64,000 bases of DNA from Rotaria macrura (Eukaryota; Rotifera; Eurotatoria; Philodinida; Philodinidae), in the NCBI GenBank assembly GCA_900239685.1, contig OENT01000573.1:33031-97030 (forward strand). The letters run 5' to 3'. Below, one piece after another: positions 48,891 to 62,401 of this stretch. Numbering within the stretch: position 1 is the stretch's first letter; each line of letters begins with the position of its first letter. The position numbers were made by a program, and so were the translations under genes. The notes beneath the pieces were generated by a model. It was not told the DNA's origin. It worked only from the letters and a program-made list of their open reading frames with translations, and ran no database searches.

Positions 48891-51612
48891 TCAAATTCTG
48901 TATCTCACAAAAAGTAGGAAAAAATTGATTTAAAAGAAATCTAATGTCCATAGTTAAACATTGACTGAAACTAAACTAATTGAATTTAAAAAATAAATCT
49001 GATTTTTTTCCATTTTGAAAGCAGATTCCGATTAGTTTCAGCCGTTCTTAATCGAATTTTAACAATCAGTTTCAGTAGACAAAACTACTTTAATGAATCC
49101 GAAGAAACGAAAATAAAGCGGGATCGGTCTTTCAAAATGAAAACAATAAATTTCAATTACTATAAAATAGCGTCATTTTGGTAAATTTTTTCCTAAGACT
49201 TCTTAGGTGGGCTTTGCCTCTTGGAAACTCGTTACGACCTGGAATCCCTACTATACAAATTATTTCCAAGTTTTATAAATCTGATAAATAAAAACAGAAT
49301 TTATTTGATTCATTTATGCATTGATCATCTTCGCGCACGTCTGCGAGTTATATTCTTGTAGCAACTTATGTTAATCTTCAAGAAGTTGGAACACCCATAC
49401 AAATATATATCAGTATTTCGGTTTCATATGCAACTTTGCTTGACTCTCGTGCTCTTTGCAAGCCATTAAGATTGTCTGATTTCACTCAACCTATGATTAC
49501 TGTAATAATAAAATTTTTGTCACATTCTTATAAATGACCCTTTAGTGTTTGTGTTGTTTTGATAGTGTAGAAATGTTTTTTGTAAAAGAAATACACTTTT
49601 AATAGTGCTCTTATAAATTGGATGGAACCGGGCTTCGATAGAGTAGAAGTCAGATCGGGCAGACATGAGAATTTCCTAGCCTGGTACTGACTGAACCAGC
49701 ATCGAAAATGGCTACTTCTCATTTGTGAACATGAATAAACTGAAATTTATAATTTGATGAGAATATTTTCAATTTTTGATGAGTCGTAAAGAGAGACAGT
49801 TTTCAAGTCTATATAAAGGATTAAGTTATTGAAATTTTTACTCGAAAATGCTCAACGATCAAAATGATTTCAAATAATGAGATTTTAAAAGTATTTTAAT
49901 TAAACGAATAATTATTTCAAGATAAGTTCGTGTAATTTATAGAGGAAATAAGCTTTTAGAATACGGCAAGCTATACGGATTGAATGCAATCCTTGCAAGT
50001 TGCAGAGGGCGCAGTTTTTTCGATTTGGAAAAGCTTTTCAACAGTCGAAGCTACTGTGATTTGTAGAGGTCGCAAGCTATTTGTATTTGATTGAAAGTTC
50101 AAATTAAAACGGTTACTATAGTTTATGCCAGATATCAGTTTTTAATTGAAAAAAGCTTTCATTAGATAGAGATGGGTTTATTCACAGGAATCGTTAAGAA
50201 AATCATGACGCATATATCAATAAGCTAATGCAGAAAAGTATTTATCTAATATAACTAATGATCTATTAATATTCATACCAGGTCAGACTATTTTTCCAAC
50301 GGAAAATTATATAGTAATAGTAAAATATCAAATGAAAAGGATTGAGATTTTATTCATGAATGAAATAATACTGAAAATATTCGAGCAAGGATCTGCGAAA
50401 AAAAATAAATCATTGGAAAAATTAGAAAATAAGTTTATAAAATAGAAAAATAATCGTTTGTCATATCTGAAGTAACAATGATGTCAACCAAACTCCAAAA
50501 GTTACATTTAATTAAAATGAAAACATAATGAAAGACTCGATCTAGTGAACTCTATAAATTGCAGTTCATTATACTATAAGAAACACTAAAACTCATCATT
50601 CAGCGAACTCTACAAATTTCAGTTAATTTCAAAGACAAAATAAGTGATAAGTATTTTAAATTTCGATCGATGAAAAACAATTAAATTTGTTAAATTCAGT
50701 TAAATTTAAAACAGAAAAAATTTAATATATTTCATTCTTTTTTTTTAATAAATTTAATTTGAGAAAACTCATTTAAATTAAATTAAATCAAATTAAAATT
50801 ACACTTTCATGGTAGCACATGAGAAGACAAGTCGAAAAGTAGCCCGATTTTAAGGCTTCTTATACATTTTGTCATGCTACAATATCTCGATTTTCTTGTT
50901 GTCTACTATTTGTTTTTATTCAGTGTGTATTTCTTTCTCAAAATCATCTATTTCATAAAATATGTTACTAATTTTCATATAATACAACTGCAAGTGTCTA
51001 CATTTTAAAGTCGCTTAGCTGACAACAAAATTTTTAACTAAAATAGTTGCCTTTTTGAAGGTTACTGAATTTTTATGTCAACTCCGACATATATACATAT
51101 TTCAACGCATGTAGTGAGTAGTTATAAAAGCCATATTAATACAAGTGTCACTTGAAAAAAACTACGTCTACCAAGAGTGGTATAGTTTATAAGCAAACTT
51201 CATGATCATTCAAATATACTAAACATGATTAAATTCAAGTTTGACGTGAGATGTGGCTATGAATAATAAACTACGCAAAAATTCATGAACATCTTGCCTC
51301 ACGATAAGATCGATTTTAAATGAACTTTGGAAAATTTCAAAACAAACCATTGGTAGATATCATTCTACATGCTGATTCATTATCTTTCTAGTGAATAGTC
51401 ACTGTCGCAATCGCAAGCTGACCAATGAATATTGTTGAATTTCTATATTCTATGAAACGTCCATGATATATTTTTCTTGTCCGTTCATCTTGAAGCCTTG
51501 AATAGAGTGCTAAAGACGACACAGATACGAGTTGAACTTTGCTCGTATGATATATAAACTAAATTGGGACATTGGATTTAATGAAAATTAATTGAAAATG
51601 ATTTTTTTTCTA
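48891..51612. other. Gene-free stretch
   Basis: Very AT-rich, especially 50650-50800. Diverged repeat C (copy 2) lies at about 51155-51255. No gene was recognised. Confidence 0.45.
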
Positions 51613-52596
51613 CTAAGAAAGAGGCTTTTTTATTGACCAAACAAAACCTGCTATTATTTCAATCCTAAGTTGATGATGATGAGCAAACTTTTTGACATCA
51701 CATCTTACTGTCTTCCAGTCCCAATCATCGCCGAACAGAATACCTCCAGGCTGTACAAGAGGCCAATACAATGCCAGTTCAATCAGAGTTTCACCTTGTT
51801 CATGTGCAGAATCTAAAAAGATCACTTGCGGATGAAAGTTAAAGATATGCAAGAAGCGTGCTCCTAGAATTGAAGTAGTAGAGAAGGGTAAAGTTATGCG
51901 TGTTAAATTATGACCGATCATATTAGCCAGAAATTGTTCTTAGACTTGAGGACGGCCGTTGACAGGTGACAAATATTGATAGACTGCTTTATTAATCCAC
52001 ATGTTCATGTCACCAAGCCACGTATCAATACATAAGATAAACGGTTTGATTTTACTTTCTGTCATTGTCTTTGCCATTACAATGGCAGACATGCCTGTAA
52101 AACTACCAATTTCAACCACAAAATTGAGATTGATTTTCGATGTCTGTGTGATGTGTTTGATAATCCAACGAACCATGAATGGCGTCACGTGCGTCTGATA
52201 GCCGTACGTGATATTCTTTCGGAAATAGTTCGGCCAGTTATCATAAATTGACGGAGAAACGCGACCATATAAAATATGATGCACCTCATTGAATGTGACA
52301 TTGTAAGAAACTGGCCGATTTCTCGGAAACGGATAGGCGTTCTCATTGGGAGCACCGAGCTTTATCAAGTCTTCTGGCATAGAAGCCGTTCGAAATGAAA
52401 AGCATGTATTAACATCGTCTGGATGCGAAAGAAACAGATTGTATGAGTCGTTCATAGTAGCTCGATTCAAAACAGCAGTTGTCGTGACATTCATGCCTGT
52501 GAGAATTGTTTTATTGTTATTCTTGACGAACATGAACACTAATATAAAAGCACCGATAAGTACTATCACACCATACAAATCCCATCGTTTGATCAT
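51613..52596 (-). pseudogene. Membrane-anchored class I SAM-dependent methyltransferase with one in-frame stop
   Basis: Single exon of 328 codons. A type II membrane anchor lies at residues 8-24 (YGVIVLIGAFILVFMFV), followed by a stalk with several N-x-S/T sites. The Rossmann methyltransferase core has motif I EIGSFTG at about residues 162-168, then CIDTWLGD, and a later IFLDSAHEQGETLIELALYW with PGGILFGDDW. This order fits Methyltransf_24-like enzymes. A TAA at 51942-51940 interrupts the frame (NGRPQV, stop, EQFLANMIG) in the middle of the core. The frame continues open and well conserved to TAA at 51613, so the lesion is a single recent nonsense change, or a sequencing error. No intron fits around it. 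The target is unknown; a secretory-pathway location is inferred. Confidence 0.75.
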
Positions 52597-55500
52597 CTAA
52601 AAACTTGCAATCCTATTTATTATTTTAACATTCTCAAGATATCATTCAAAACAATCATGCTACAAAAAGTACGTTTTAGTTAATTACTTTGTGTACTATT
52701 ACACAAAATATCAAGCATCACTCACTATTGGTTAACTACTTTAACTGAATATTAAGTAGTTCAATCATAATTGTAAACTATTTCTTTTCATCTCTCGTAG
52801 TACTTTTTACTCATCAACAGACTAATTATTATTTCGAAAAAAGTCACAGGAGAAAGAAGACAGAATCAACAATTTCATTACCGAAATCATTTTCAATTTA
52901 TTTCCCATGCCATCAACGACTAGTGCATATTATATCATATACGAATTTTAACTGCATATGACAACATCGTCTTCCACTATCACATCTACAATGATTGCAC
53001 GACTCATTCAGTAAAACAATCAATATTTATTTTCGTGATTTTCCTCCGCTACAAAGCAAACGACTTTTTTCTATCACTAAACTTTGAAAAAGTGCAAATG
53101 ACAGAAATACAATATTTTATTTTTCTAGCCTTGTGCTTATTCTCCTTCATAACTATACTTATATGGATAAACTAACACAAAAAAAAACGTACCTGTTAAC
53201 AAAAAGATGACACAACCTTTAATCCTCTTTTACTACTCAATACTATTGATAAAGAATAAAGTATCCCATAAAGAAACGATAGTTTCATTCACATTTATTT
53301 TACTGCAGTGTGACTTAACATTAGATGCTCACTCTAAGTCCTTGACAAAAATGTGTCTTATAATTATATCAACAAATAATAAAATCTGCAAACATAATTT
53401 ATAACCATTATTATCCTTGCAGTCTATCAAGTAGATAATGGGTGGAATTCCGTTATTTTCAGTATGCAAATGTATTGATTAAGTACACAGACGAATATAA
53501 AGATCCAGTTCAATTATTTGGGTGATCGGCTGCATGGTTACATCCTAACGAATAGGACTATTCTCTTTTATCTTCAATTGCTCACATCTATGGATGGTAT
53601 TCGGACGTATGATGACACAGAGAAGACTGTTTTCGTGGAATCATAAAACAACATTTGTTTCACGTGACAAGTTGAATACTGACATAACATAAGACCAATA
53701 GTTGTTCATTTAGATGATGCAGAGCCTTTAGAAAGTATTCGCTCGTATTTTAGGGTATGGTGTCGAATCAACAAAAAAAGAGGAGAGCAAGTAGATTTTG
53801 AACGAAGGTATCATTTAACGAAAACGTTTTTAACAAACATATTTTTTATGCGAATTTCGAAGAACAAAACAGCAAGTGTAAAATAGAGAAGTCTTCAGTT
53901 CAATTAACTGAAAAGTAATAGTTTATTACATTTAAGATAAAAAATGCGAGACTTGAGCATCAAATCATGTAAAAAGGTACAGATTTAGAAATGAAGCATT
54001 TGAATGACAAAATCAAAGAACAGTTGCGAAATTTTGAGTTACGTGTATAGCATGATGATTCACCGTCAACCATAAACAATCGAATCTTATCAAGAAAAGA
54101 TTTCTCTACTTTCTACGGACGCTTTTTTTTGTATTGCAGAAGAAATCTCACACAATATTATACAATAGCCGTATATCATGTAACTGATGTCTTTTAACTT
54201 TAAAGAAAATGAACGAACAAGGTTGAACTTAAATGACAAAGAAAATCCGATTTTAAAGAGTTTCATACTTTGTTCATCTCAGTTCGTTTGCGAACCGTAT
54301 TATCTTATTGTGAAGATATCTGTTTTATTCCCGGCAGATGGAGAATAGGAATAATTACATGAATATAAGTAATATTCATGGCGGACAGAGGAATTGCTTA
54401 AACGTTCGAAAACGGGAACGATAGATCGATAAGCCGTTCTGTTTCGATTTTGACTACCCATAGCTATCCACTCTCAAACCTAGTTCATCGGCTGTTCTAC
54501 AATAGGAAATAAGATACCGAAAGAACCCGAATGAATGCTCTAGTAGAAAGAAGCTTTACTGTTGTAAGATATTTTTAATTTTGGGAAGTCTCTTCAGAGC
54601 TATAAGTTATAAACCCATTCCTGACTATGCTATCCTATTATAGTGATTCATACCGAGCATAGATTTTTTTAGTTACATACCTGCCTCAAATGTATGCAGC
54701 ACTAAATGATAGAAAGCCGCAAATAAGACAGCAATCTAGAGCATTGTTAGATAGAACACAATCGTATTGAGCATCTTACTATGAGTTATTGAGGAAGTCT
54801 ACTCATACTGATTGTATGTTTTTTCACAGAACGCGAATATTTATTCAATCTCATGTGTATCGATGAAATTTCGTATATGATATTGGAAGCTCAATGAGCA
54901 ATCTGTTTCTCGGTTAGACATGTGAAAGATGTGTTATTTCTTCGATCGAAATTGTTTTTATTAGTTTTCGAAAACTACGAACAAATGTTTAACTACAAAA
55001 TACGATTCATCTAAGATTTGAAAGGAAAATTTCATTGAAGAAAAAATATTCATATTTAATTTAGTTGTTTGACGTATATTTATCGTAAGTCATCGTATTC
55101 TAATTTCTCGTCGTCCTTGATTCGATGAGACACGATGAATAGAGAGTACGACATCTATGCAAAAATAGTTCATTCTTTTATGAATGATTCTTTGAGTTGA
55201 AATTGTTAGACTGATAAAAAACCTTCCTGTTCTACTGATCTATTGCAGAACCGTCGACCCATGAGCTAGTGAAAATCCGTGAGCTGTTCTTTAAAGTTTG
55301 ATCATTTGAGATCGAAGCATCGAAATTCTTTTCCGATGGCCGGTTTGGAACAAACAACTCATACTCACAGTAAATCTTTATAAAAGACAACATTATACAC
55401 GCATGATCTTCGCTAATATTCGAAAAGAAGCTGTGCTTCTTGAAGTATAAGTAGCACTACCATCCAAAGCAAATTTCGAATATATAATACTGTTTAGATT

Positions 55501-57096
55501 TTAGAAAGTATGTTAGTTCCTATGATTCAAGTGAAACAGCCAATAACTCTTGCGCAGAGTTTTTGAGATTCTATATCCATTGATCGCTCCGGATATTAGT
55601 GGTAGAGATGGTGCGGTGAATATTTTTGGAAAACTTTCGATTGTTGAATCGTCTATCGGTCACATAGAATCATGAGATATTGATTGTCATCTTTTCTTGT
55701 TTTATGACGTCATGTGCTAATCTTACAATACTCATTATGTGGATTACTTGCATCTCTATTAACGATATTATTTCTCAATTTTCTATCTGTTGAAGTTGAA
55801 GACGTTTTTTTATTCATTGGAAAGCAATAAATAAGCTTGAAAATAGAGAATAATCTTTTTCCAGTGCACCTCTTGCTTTCAACTTTAGATAGTTATGCAT
55901 GAAAAACGAGTTTTACCCGATCGAGAACAAATGAGTTAAAGATAAAATAGTATCGAAATAGAATCATGAGTAAAGTAAATATTTCCTTCGATTTACTGGA
56001 GAGATTATGCGACTTAATTAATTTTTCAATTCTGTTGTTATGTTTCATAACGTAGAACGAGCTTTGCAATAGGAAAATAAAGTCAGACTCCATAGTTTGG
56101 ATGAAGCATCTCTTGAGGACTGTGATTCATCATAAAAAACTATTTCACATTCTGATATTTTTCCTGTTTAATTTCTTACCTTGATGTTTATGGGGAATGC
56201 TCTGGATTTTATCAGTTCGTATCATACAATGGTCATGTAAAGTATACTTGTCGTTTTAAATGGTATTGAAATACACATTCCCAAATCTACACCCTTCAAT
56301 TAAAAACGCCCGGATACAAATTAACAGTCGAAAGTGATGAGTATTTGTAGAACTAATTATGAAAGAAGACGGTGAACCACTTCCTATTAAACTACAGAGT
56401 CATACGTAGAAGTAGAAAAGTACTTGGTGCGTTATAATATCAGTATTCTTTTCTCGTTTTTAATGCTGTATTAGTTTTTTGGCAAACCTATTCCAATACC
56501 AGGAGGATACCGAACGGTAGGAGAGGCAGTGATGGCACGTGGGTTTGAATTTTGAGAAGATTCTCTTCCTCAGGCGCACACACAACCCATTTCTTCACTA
56601 CACACTCACCCATACACGTACCCACACCTTCACATTCACAACCACACTCACCGTTATAGTCGGTGTTACTACAGAGACTTCGATGGGGCATCTTTTGATA
56701 TTATGGTTAACTTCCCACGATGAACATCTTTTAATATAGAAGCGAACATACTTCAATCCACACTGGATAGTTGCTATCTCGTGATACTCTCGATGATTTA
56801 CGACAGATGAGTCAATAACATAGTCTGAAATGATTGCTTCATTGGATATTATTCGGTTGATTTCAAGCATACAAATCAAAACAGAAAACGATCGGTTCCT
56901 ATTACTGTAGCATCAATTCATAATGGTCAACTTTGTGTACCGTTGAATTGACAGATAGAAAGCCGGATCATATAGCGTGGGCTTGAAGATGTGCACGGAT
57001 TCGAACGAATGAACGACGAGGAGAAGGTATTGAAAGCGTTATTATAATTGCACTGATCGTGATAAAGAAGTAGCAACTATAGATCTTGAAATGGTT
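52597..57096. other. Gene-free stretch of about 4.5 kb
   Basis: No supportable gene. Diverged repeat B copy 2 lies at 56298-56505, and an imperfect CA-rich simple repeat at about 56575-56650. The rest is AT-rich without clear structure. Confidence 0.5.
56298..56505. repeat. Diverged dispersed repeat B, copy 2
   Basis: Same orientation as 44055-44255, with conserved order of blocks (CGGATRAAATT-like start, GGTGAAYCACTT, CTATTAAAC, TTTTTAATGC, TTCCAATAC-like end). Confidence 0.5.
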
Positions 57097-57487
57097 TGAT
57101 ACACAATGAGCCCTGAAGGTGACATTTATATGACGGAGGTTAAAAAACAATAAATTATATGGGCAGCAAGGTAAGCAATCATGTAGTCCATTAGAGCGCT
57201 GCACTGGCTAAAAAACAAACGCTCAAGTATACAATTTATGATCAAACGTACAGTATGGTCCACGATGAGGAGAGCAATTGGATTGTATCTTAAATAGTAT
57301 ATGAATCGATTCCACAAAAACATGAAAAGTTGTGTCCAATGAATATTCCAATAGGATTTCGACGGCTTAGTAATGATTTCATAGATTATCATTTAGTTGT
57401 TCCTCAAAAGACTTACCTGTTTGCCGATCCATATATGAACAAGCTCTTTCAGTCGGTATGTACATGTCCCAGGTGCAAGTTGCAATG
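57097..57487 (+). pseudogene. Possible decayed coding fragment, unknown family
   Basis: Plus-strand frames contain MSPEGDIYMTEVKKQ, then KYTIYDQTYSMVHDEESNW, then VYESIPQKHEKLCPMNIPIG and FRRLSNDFIDYHLVVPQKTY with a final Cys-rich CTCPRCKLQ. The pieces are separated by in-frame stops and one frame change. The residue pattern looks like protein, not chance. No family was recognised. Confidence 0.35.
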
Positions 57488-57607
57488 ATCGTTCAAGATT
57501 GATCTCTGATGTTCGACGTCACATCTGTTGATTTCCCCACAGCCATGAGTTAAAGTTGGTGGTCATACTCGACAAAAATTTCAATCCATTGATCAAATAA
57601 ATCATAT

Positions 57608-58558
57608 CTACTTTCGATATGTCAGACAAATGTATAGATGTTTAACATGCGGAAAAATACTACATAGTCCATCAATTGTATGAACATCTCCAGTTTCAAT
57701 ATAATCCCAGATTCGAAGTAATTGAACTTTTTGGAATTGCATGTCTTTTGATTGTTCAAAAACATTTGATAATTCATTGGCAATTCCTATTCGTTCAAGA
57801 TGCGGCATAGAATGTAAAAGTTGCCTGATCATCAGATGTTTTGGTAGTGCAATAAGAACCAAGGATTTTACTCGAGTCAAATCAACAAGATACGAAATAG
57901 TACTGAGCGAAGTCGACTATTTTAGTTGTAATATCTCGACATGATTAAAACGATGATGACAACTGGAGGTTGATTCTAATACATGAAGATGATGAACCTT
58001 TGTATAGAAAAGACTTTGATCGGGCGCGGTCGAATGAATGGATGGTCGATAATTTGTATCAACTTTACATTCAGCAAAATGAGGCACTGAATATAAGTGC
58101 TTGTTGCTATAAGCCACATATCAATGTTTTTCATCCAGCCAATAATTGCTACTGAATAATGCCATAGTCTCTTCCATATTTTCGACTTCGACATAGAGTG
58201 AAAAATTGAATGTCATTCGTCGAGTAGTTAACTGTTCCCATCGTCTCCCATTAGTAAGATTACTTTGACCTTGAACTCTTAATTCCAAATGAATTAAACG
58301 AGGTAGATTCGATGGAAGTTGCTCCATCGTAGTCATCGAAACCAACGGCTTTGTGTATCCCAGAAAATGAACTAGATAGTAGGTAACATGGTGAACAGTA
58401 CGAAGACACGAAAATCGGCTTTTCATCGATACAACAAGTGGTCGATATACTAAAACACGTTCTCTATCTAATAGTTGTAAAGTTTTGGTTACAAAAGTGT
58501 TGGAAAAAAAGCCAACAGTAGCGTAAACGCGTACATTAAAAAATCGGTATCCACACAT
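57608..58558 (-). pseudogene. C-terminal half of an F-box/LRR-type protein, two in-frame stops
   Basis: One continuous minus-strand frame of 316 codons is broken by TGA at 58123-58121 and TAG at 57919-57917. Before the first stop it reads LPRLIHLELRVQGQ, NGRRWEQL and FSSNYWLDEKH; after it, YVAYSNKHLYSVPHF, then VHHLHVLES and FNHVEILQL. After the second stop come RVKSLVLIALPKH, MPHLERIGIA and FPHVKHLYI. These are the leucine-rich strand repeats and the YWLDEKxW-like block of large F-box families that are expanded in bdelloids. The TGA falls where that block usually has Trp. It probably belongs to the same former gene as 59837-60503. Confidence 0.6.
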
Positions 58559-59836
58559 CGTTTACTATGCTTTAGCGGAATTGTTTCTTCGAAGGAAAGA
58601 ATATAAAAGTTTCTTCTAGTAGGTTTTTCTGATTGCCTAAGTCAACTAATTTCAGTCCATTATTCTTAGTCATGATCAAGATTCGCTCAAATTTTGTTGA
58701 AATATTCGTCTGTATTTGTTCAGGTATTTTCTAATGTTTGCACAGGAAAGATTTTTTATGTAATTGAAATAATGCATATGAAATCATTGTTGAAAAACTA
58801 CATCGAACTGATGAAAAGAGAGCATACCGAACGAACCGTCCGTCATGATGACCAATTAACAAAATGCATAGTTTGAATGAAAAGTTTTGACAGCATTTTT
58901 TGATTGAAATCTTTCTCGAAACTTGTTCATTAAAGTTTTTCTTCTTTGAATTTCAGATACTTTTATGAAGCATTTCTTGTTGATAGTAGCATCTAATATC
59001 AAATTTCTGTGAGAAATGCAGTGTCGAAAGAAAATAAATCAAGTTAATGCGTTTTGTAGAACTAGTGAAGAAAATGTCAGTTTGTGCTATATTCTTCATT
59101 AGTTATGCTACTTACTGTTCAGTAGCATATGAAACGTCTAACCGAAAACGTTTCGAATGTGAAGATAGATCAATCTCAGATTGTATACTACTAATAAAAT
59201 TTTATGAAAACATTTTACCGATAAGTCTTCGTAGAATCCCTATATGTCAACATAGTAATGATGTTTGAATTCAGTAGGCTGTCTATATCAATCATGAAGT
59301 TTATTTTTCGTGTTGCTTTCCATATTAGCTCTGAGTTGTTTTTTTTATTTAGAACTCAGTAAGTTTATTGGTTGAATGAATATGATGGTTGGAATCAGAG
59401 ACTATACATCATACATTTAAAAAAATGAATGCTCAATTTTTTTGACATAGAAATGTCATGGTTTTATTGACATGCTTATTAAACAAATAGGTTTATAGGA
59501 CACGTTCACAGAAGAATATTGTTCTGCTCCTTTGTTCTAGACATAGGAAAAAAAGTCTTGTGATATGATTCTAGGCGTCTATCATACTTTCATTTGTTTT
59601 CTTAAAGGATTGTGTTTTGATGAAGGTCTTCTATTTAGAAATCGATGATCTATTAACGTATCAGAGAACCTTAACGACTCATCGTTAGTTAAAATTTTCC
59701 GGTATTGAATTTCTCTCATTCGAAATTGTTTCTTCTAGGATTTACACAAGATTGAACTAAATTTAATTTCATTAGGGAAAAATATGAAATAATTCTAGAA
59801 TAAATTCAATTATTCATTCACGAAATGACTTCTTAC
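58559..59836. other. Spacer between the two parts of the F-box gene
   Basis: About 1.3 kb that would be an intron if the two parts form one gene, beginning with donor GTAAGA at 59836 on the minus strand. It is much longer than most introns here and includes a small plus-strand frame (59047-59268), so an insertion is possible. No terminal repeats were seen. Confidence 0.4.
59047..59268 (+). CDS. Possible small secreted peptide
   Basis: A 73-residue frame from ATG 59047. Residues 11-27 (SVCAIFFISYATYCSVA) could be a signal peptide, followed by a basic segment and Cys residues (FECEDRSISDC, IPICQHSN). Nothing supports expression, and it lies inside the spacer of a broken gene, so it could be chance. 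Confidence 0.2.
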   Translation: MRFVELVKKMSVCAIFFISYATYCSVAYETSNRKRFECEDRSISDCILLIKFYENILPISLRRIPICQHSNDV

Positions 59837-60503
59837 CGTAATTGCGAAGAACAAGTCGACGTAATCGAGGTATTGACATGAGTGAGTCAAGCGCTGGGTC
59901 ACAATGTGATACATCGATATTGAACGATCGTAACTGTGATGCAGAACAAGAGATTGTTTCAAAATCTTCTGAAGAAAAGTTGCATATTTTCAAATATCGA
60001 AGACGAGGTAATGGTTTCGGTTTTAACCTACTATTGCCGTTAGATATTCGAATAGACTCGGATGGTTCAAGGTCATATTTTAATGAAATTAAAAGAACAT
60101 CTTCAAATGCAAGTGAATATAAATGTTGGAATTTATTCAGATTTGGAGCCATCATTGACCATGAACTTAATTCTAAGCAGATTAACTTGAGTGATCGAAG
60201 ACGAATACATTCCTCGATATTAAAGCGAGAAAGAAACAGCTCCGATTGACAAACTGTATCATCGTTATCCGAAAGTGTAAGCGAGATTACTTGATCAGAC
60301 TGAATTAAACAACAAATTAGATCAAAGTCAAATCTAGATATTGATTCGAAATTCAATCGATAGTTGAGATAGGTTCGAATGACTTTATCGAGAAGAATAC
60401 TTATCTTGGAGAACGAATAAATAATCTCATGAGCCAACAAGTAGGAGAGAATCATGTGTACCATTTCAACAGGAAAATAATTCAGACGACAATCTTGCAA
60501 CAT
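59837..60503 (-). CDS. F-box protein, N-terminal exon
   Basis: Starts at ATG 60503-60501. Residues 6-45 (LNYFPVEMVHMILSYLLAHE, then IIYSFSKIS) fit the F-box pattern: a LP.E....I..YL-like helix and later hydrophobic helix. After it come leucine-rich strands (VISLTLSDND, LRSLKLICLEL, LYSLAFEDVLL, LRYLKICNFS, LRRLVLRNYG). The exon ends one base into a codon at 59837 before a GTAAGA donor. F-box proteins link substrates to SCF ubiquitin ligases. This exon is open, but the matching C-terminal part (57608-58558) carries stops, so the gene as a whole is probably decayed. Confidence 0.65.
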
Positions 60504-62401
60504 TTTAAGTTTACAGCAAATTGACCAAAATATATAAAATGTGCGTCTACTTTTGTTCTTTTTAATATAATATTAATCACCTATTTTTATAAATAGAGAC
60601 TATCGTCTCTTCTTTTTACCCGATCAACACAGATCGGGATTATGAATATGGAATAACAGTAAGTGGGTATAGAAGAGAACAAAACTTTTGTTATAATGAT
60701 TCATGAGGTAACTTCATCTTGAATCATTAAACTCTACCTTAATGTAGTGAGTACAAATGATTCAAAAACATGGCAAAAAGTTTAGTAGAACTCACACATT
60801 TTTCCGAAGAAAACAGTGAGTGAAAGTATAAGATTGAGATTTTTTATGTTTCCCCCTTCTTTCTGCCCGTCCCCGATGACAAACGTAGTCCCTGATTACA
60901 GAAGCCAACTCCTCCTCTCCTTCCTTTCTTACAGGCCAAAGGAACCTTTGTATTAATACATTATAGACAAAGTAACAAGCATTAAATTATGGTCAGACAT
61001 CACAGCGTTATTTTCCTTTTTAATGCCACACCAACGATGTATCTATAGAGATCAAAATGTTTTTTGTACTAAATATGTAGTCGGGAACATATTGGAATAT
61101 AAAAGAAAAATATATATACAAGAGTAGACGTACGTTTTATACGTACAAGCAAATGAACTTGAATATTTAGTTTTCATTTTATATGACAAAAGCAAAAATT
61201 TTATTGAACGCTATAGATACCATCGTAAAGATCAAGAATGAAGAATAGAAGCTGGTTTACGTTTTCAAAAATGATATCTTTCAACAAGACAAATATAAAG
61301 AAATAGATGTGGTCTTTTCTTCTGAATGACATTTAAACACGAAGTATTTAATATTGGCATGCTTAAAAAACGGAGAATAATCAATCTTAACATGGATCTC
61401 GTTGTGTAAACCTGTCTTTCAGAACATTAAGGCACATCCATATACTTACTAAGCTCAGATATTCTAAGTAATTCGATTCAGAACGCTTTTACATCAGTAA
61501 AAAAGATGATACGGGAAGTTCAAAACATTCATTATGACGTTTACGTCTGTCTGATTGCAATGATACTGATGAGGCATCTCAACGAAAAAAACATTTTTTC
61601 CAAGTACTATTATTAGATTGACAGATAGACCCTAACAATGCGATTGAAACTGACCGATTGTTAGGAATTAAAGATATTATATCAACTATCATAGTCAATA
61701 ACGCAAGAAGACAGTCGAACTAAACGAATAGATTCCTGCAAAACAACATACTTCGATGTTGAAAACAAAGTTACTTTTAAGAAAAAAAAAGATAATTTAG
61801 TTTAGATTTTAGTGGGCACTTTTCAAATGAAAATGACAACATATGCAAATAATCCATCACATCTTTTTACACCAGAAGTTGTTACACATTTTTGATGACT
61901 TGTAACAAATAACCCTGGAGTTGACTTTTAGTAGTCAAAGAACCATTTTCCAAATTCATGAATCTTTATAAATTTCTGAGATCTTTGATCATAACTTGAT
62001 TAAGTTATTACGAAATCAGGTTTTGAAACGGTACCCTTTTTAAAACAACATTATTTTTCCCCAGAAAAATAGTGTTTTGATGAGTATCCGATTTTGAATT
62101 TGTCTCTTCAATAGCGAACACCTTCACATGAAATTCGTGGAAAGATACGATCATTTCGACAAGTAAAATATCAGTTTTTAAACTCAGGAAGTTTCTGTTA
62201 CTTTGTTACGTTTCTATACTGATTCAAAGAAACAGATGTCCGAGATCAAAGAAATTAAACTCTACTGGAACCGAAAAACTTGATGCTGCACCTTTCTAGT
62301 CAGAGGCAATGTTTTTGTATTCTTAATGCAATGCAGATAAATAAGTTCCCATTATACTACTGAAACAATCGCTAGGCAGTTAAAACTGGCGATTGCTAGT
62401 T
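60504..62401. other. Gene-free stretch
   Basis: A pyrimidine-rich, GC-richer patch at 60848-60945 stands out. No coding, TIR pairs or tandem repeats were recognised. Confidence 0.45.

Noticed and set aside
56535-56690. Cys-rich secreted toxin-like frame on the minus strand
   Set aside because: The Cys and Val pattern comes from the CA/GT-rich simple repeat at 56575-56650, not from a conserved peptide.
57917-58123. Stop-codon reassignment suggested by in-frame TGA, TAG and TAA in several loci
   Set aside because: Intact genes here (eL34, flower, ankyrin, RBR copy 1) use standard codons and end normally; the broken loci are separate decaying genes.
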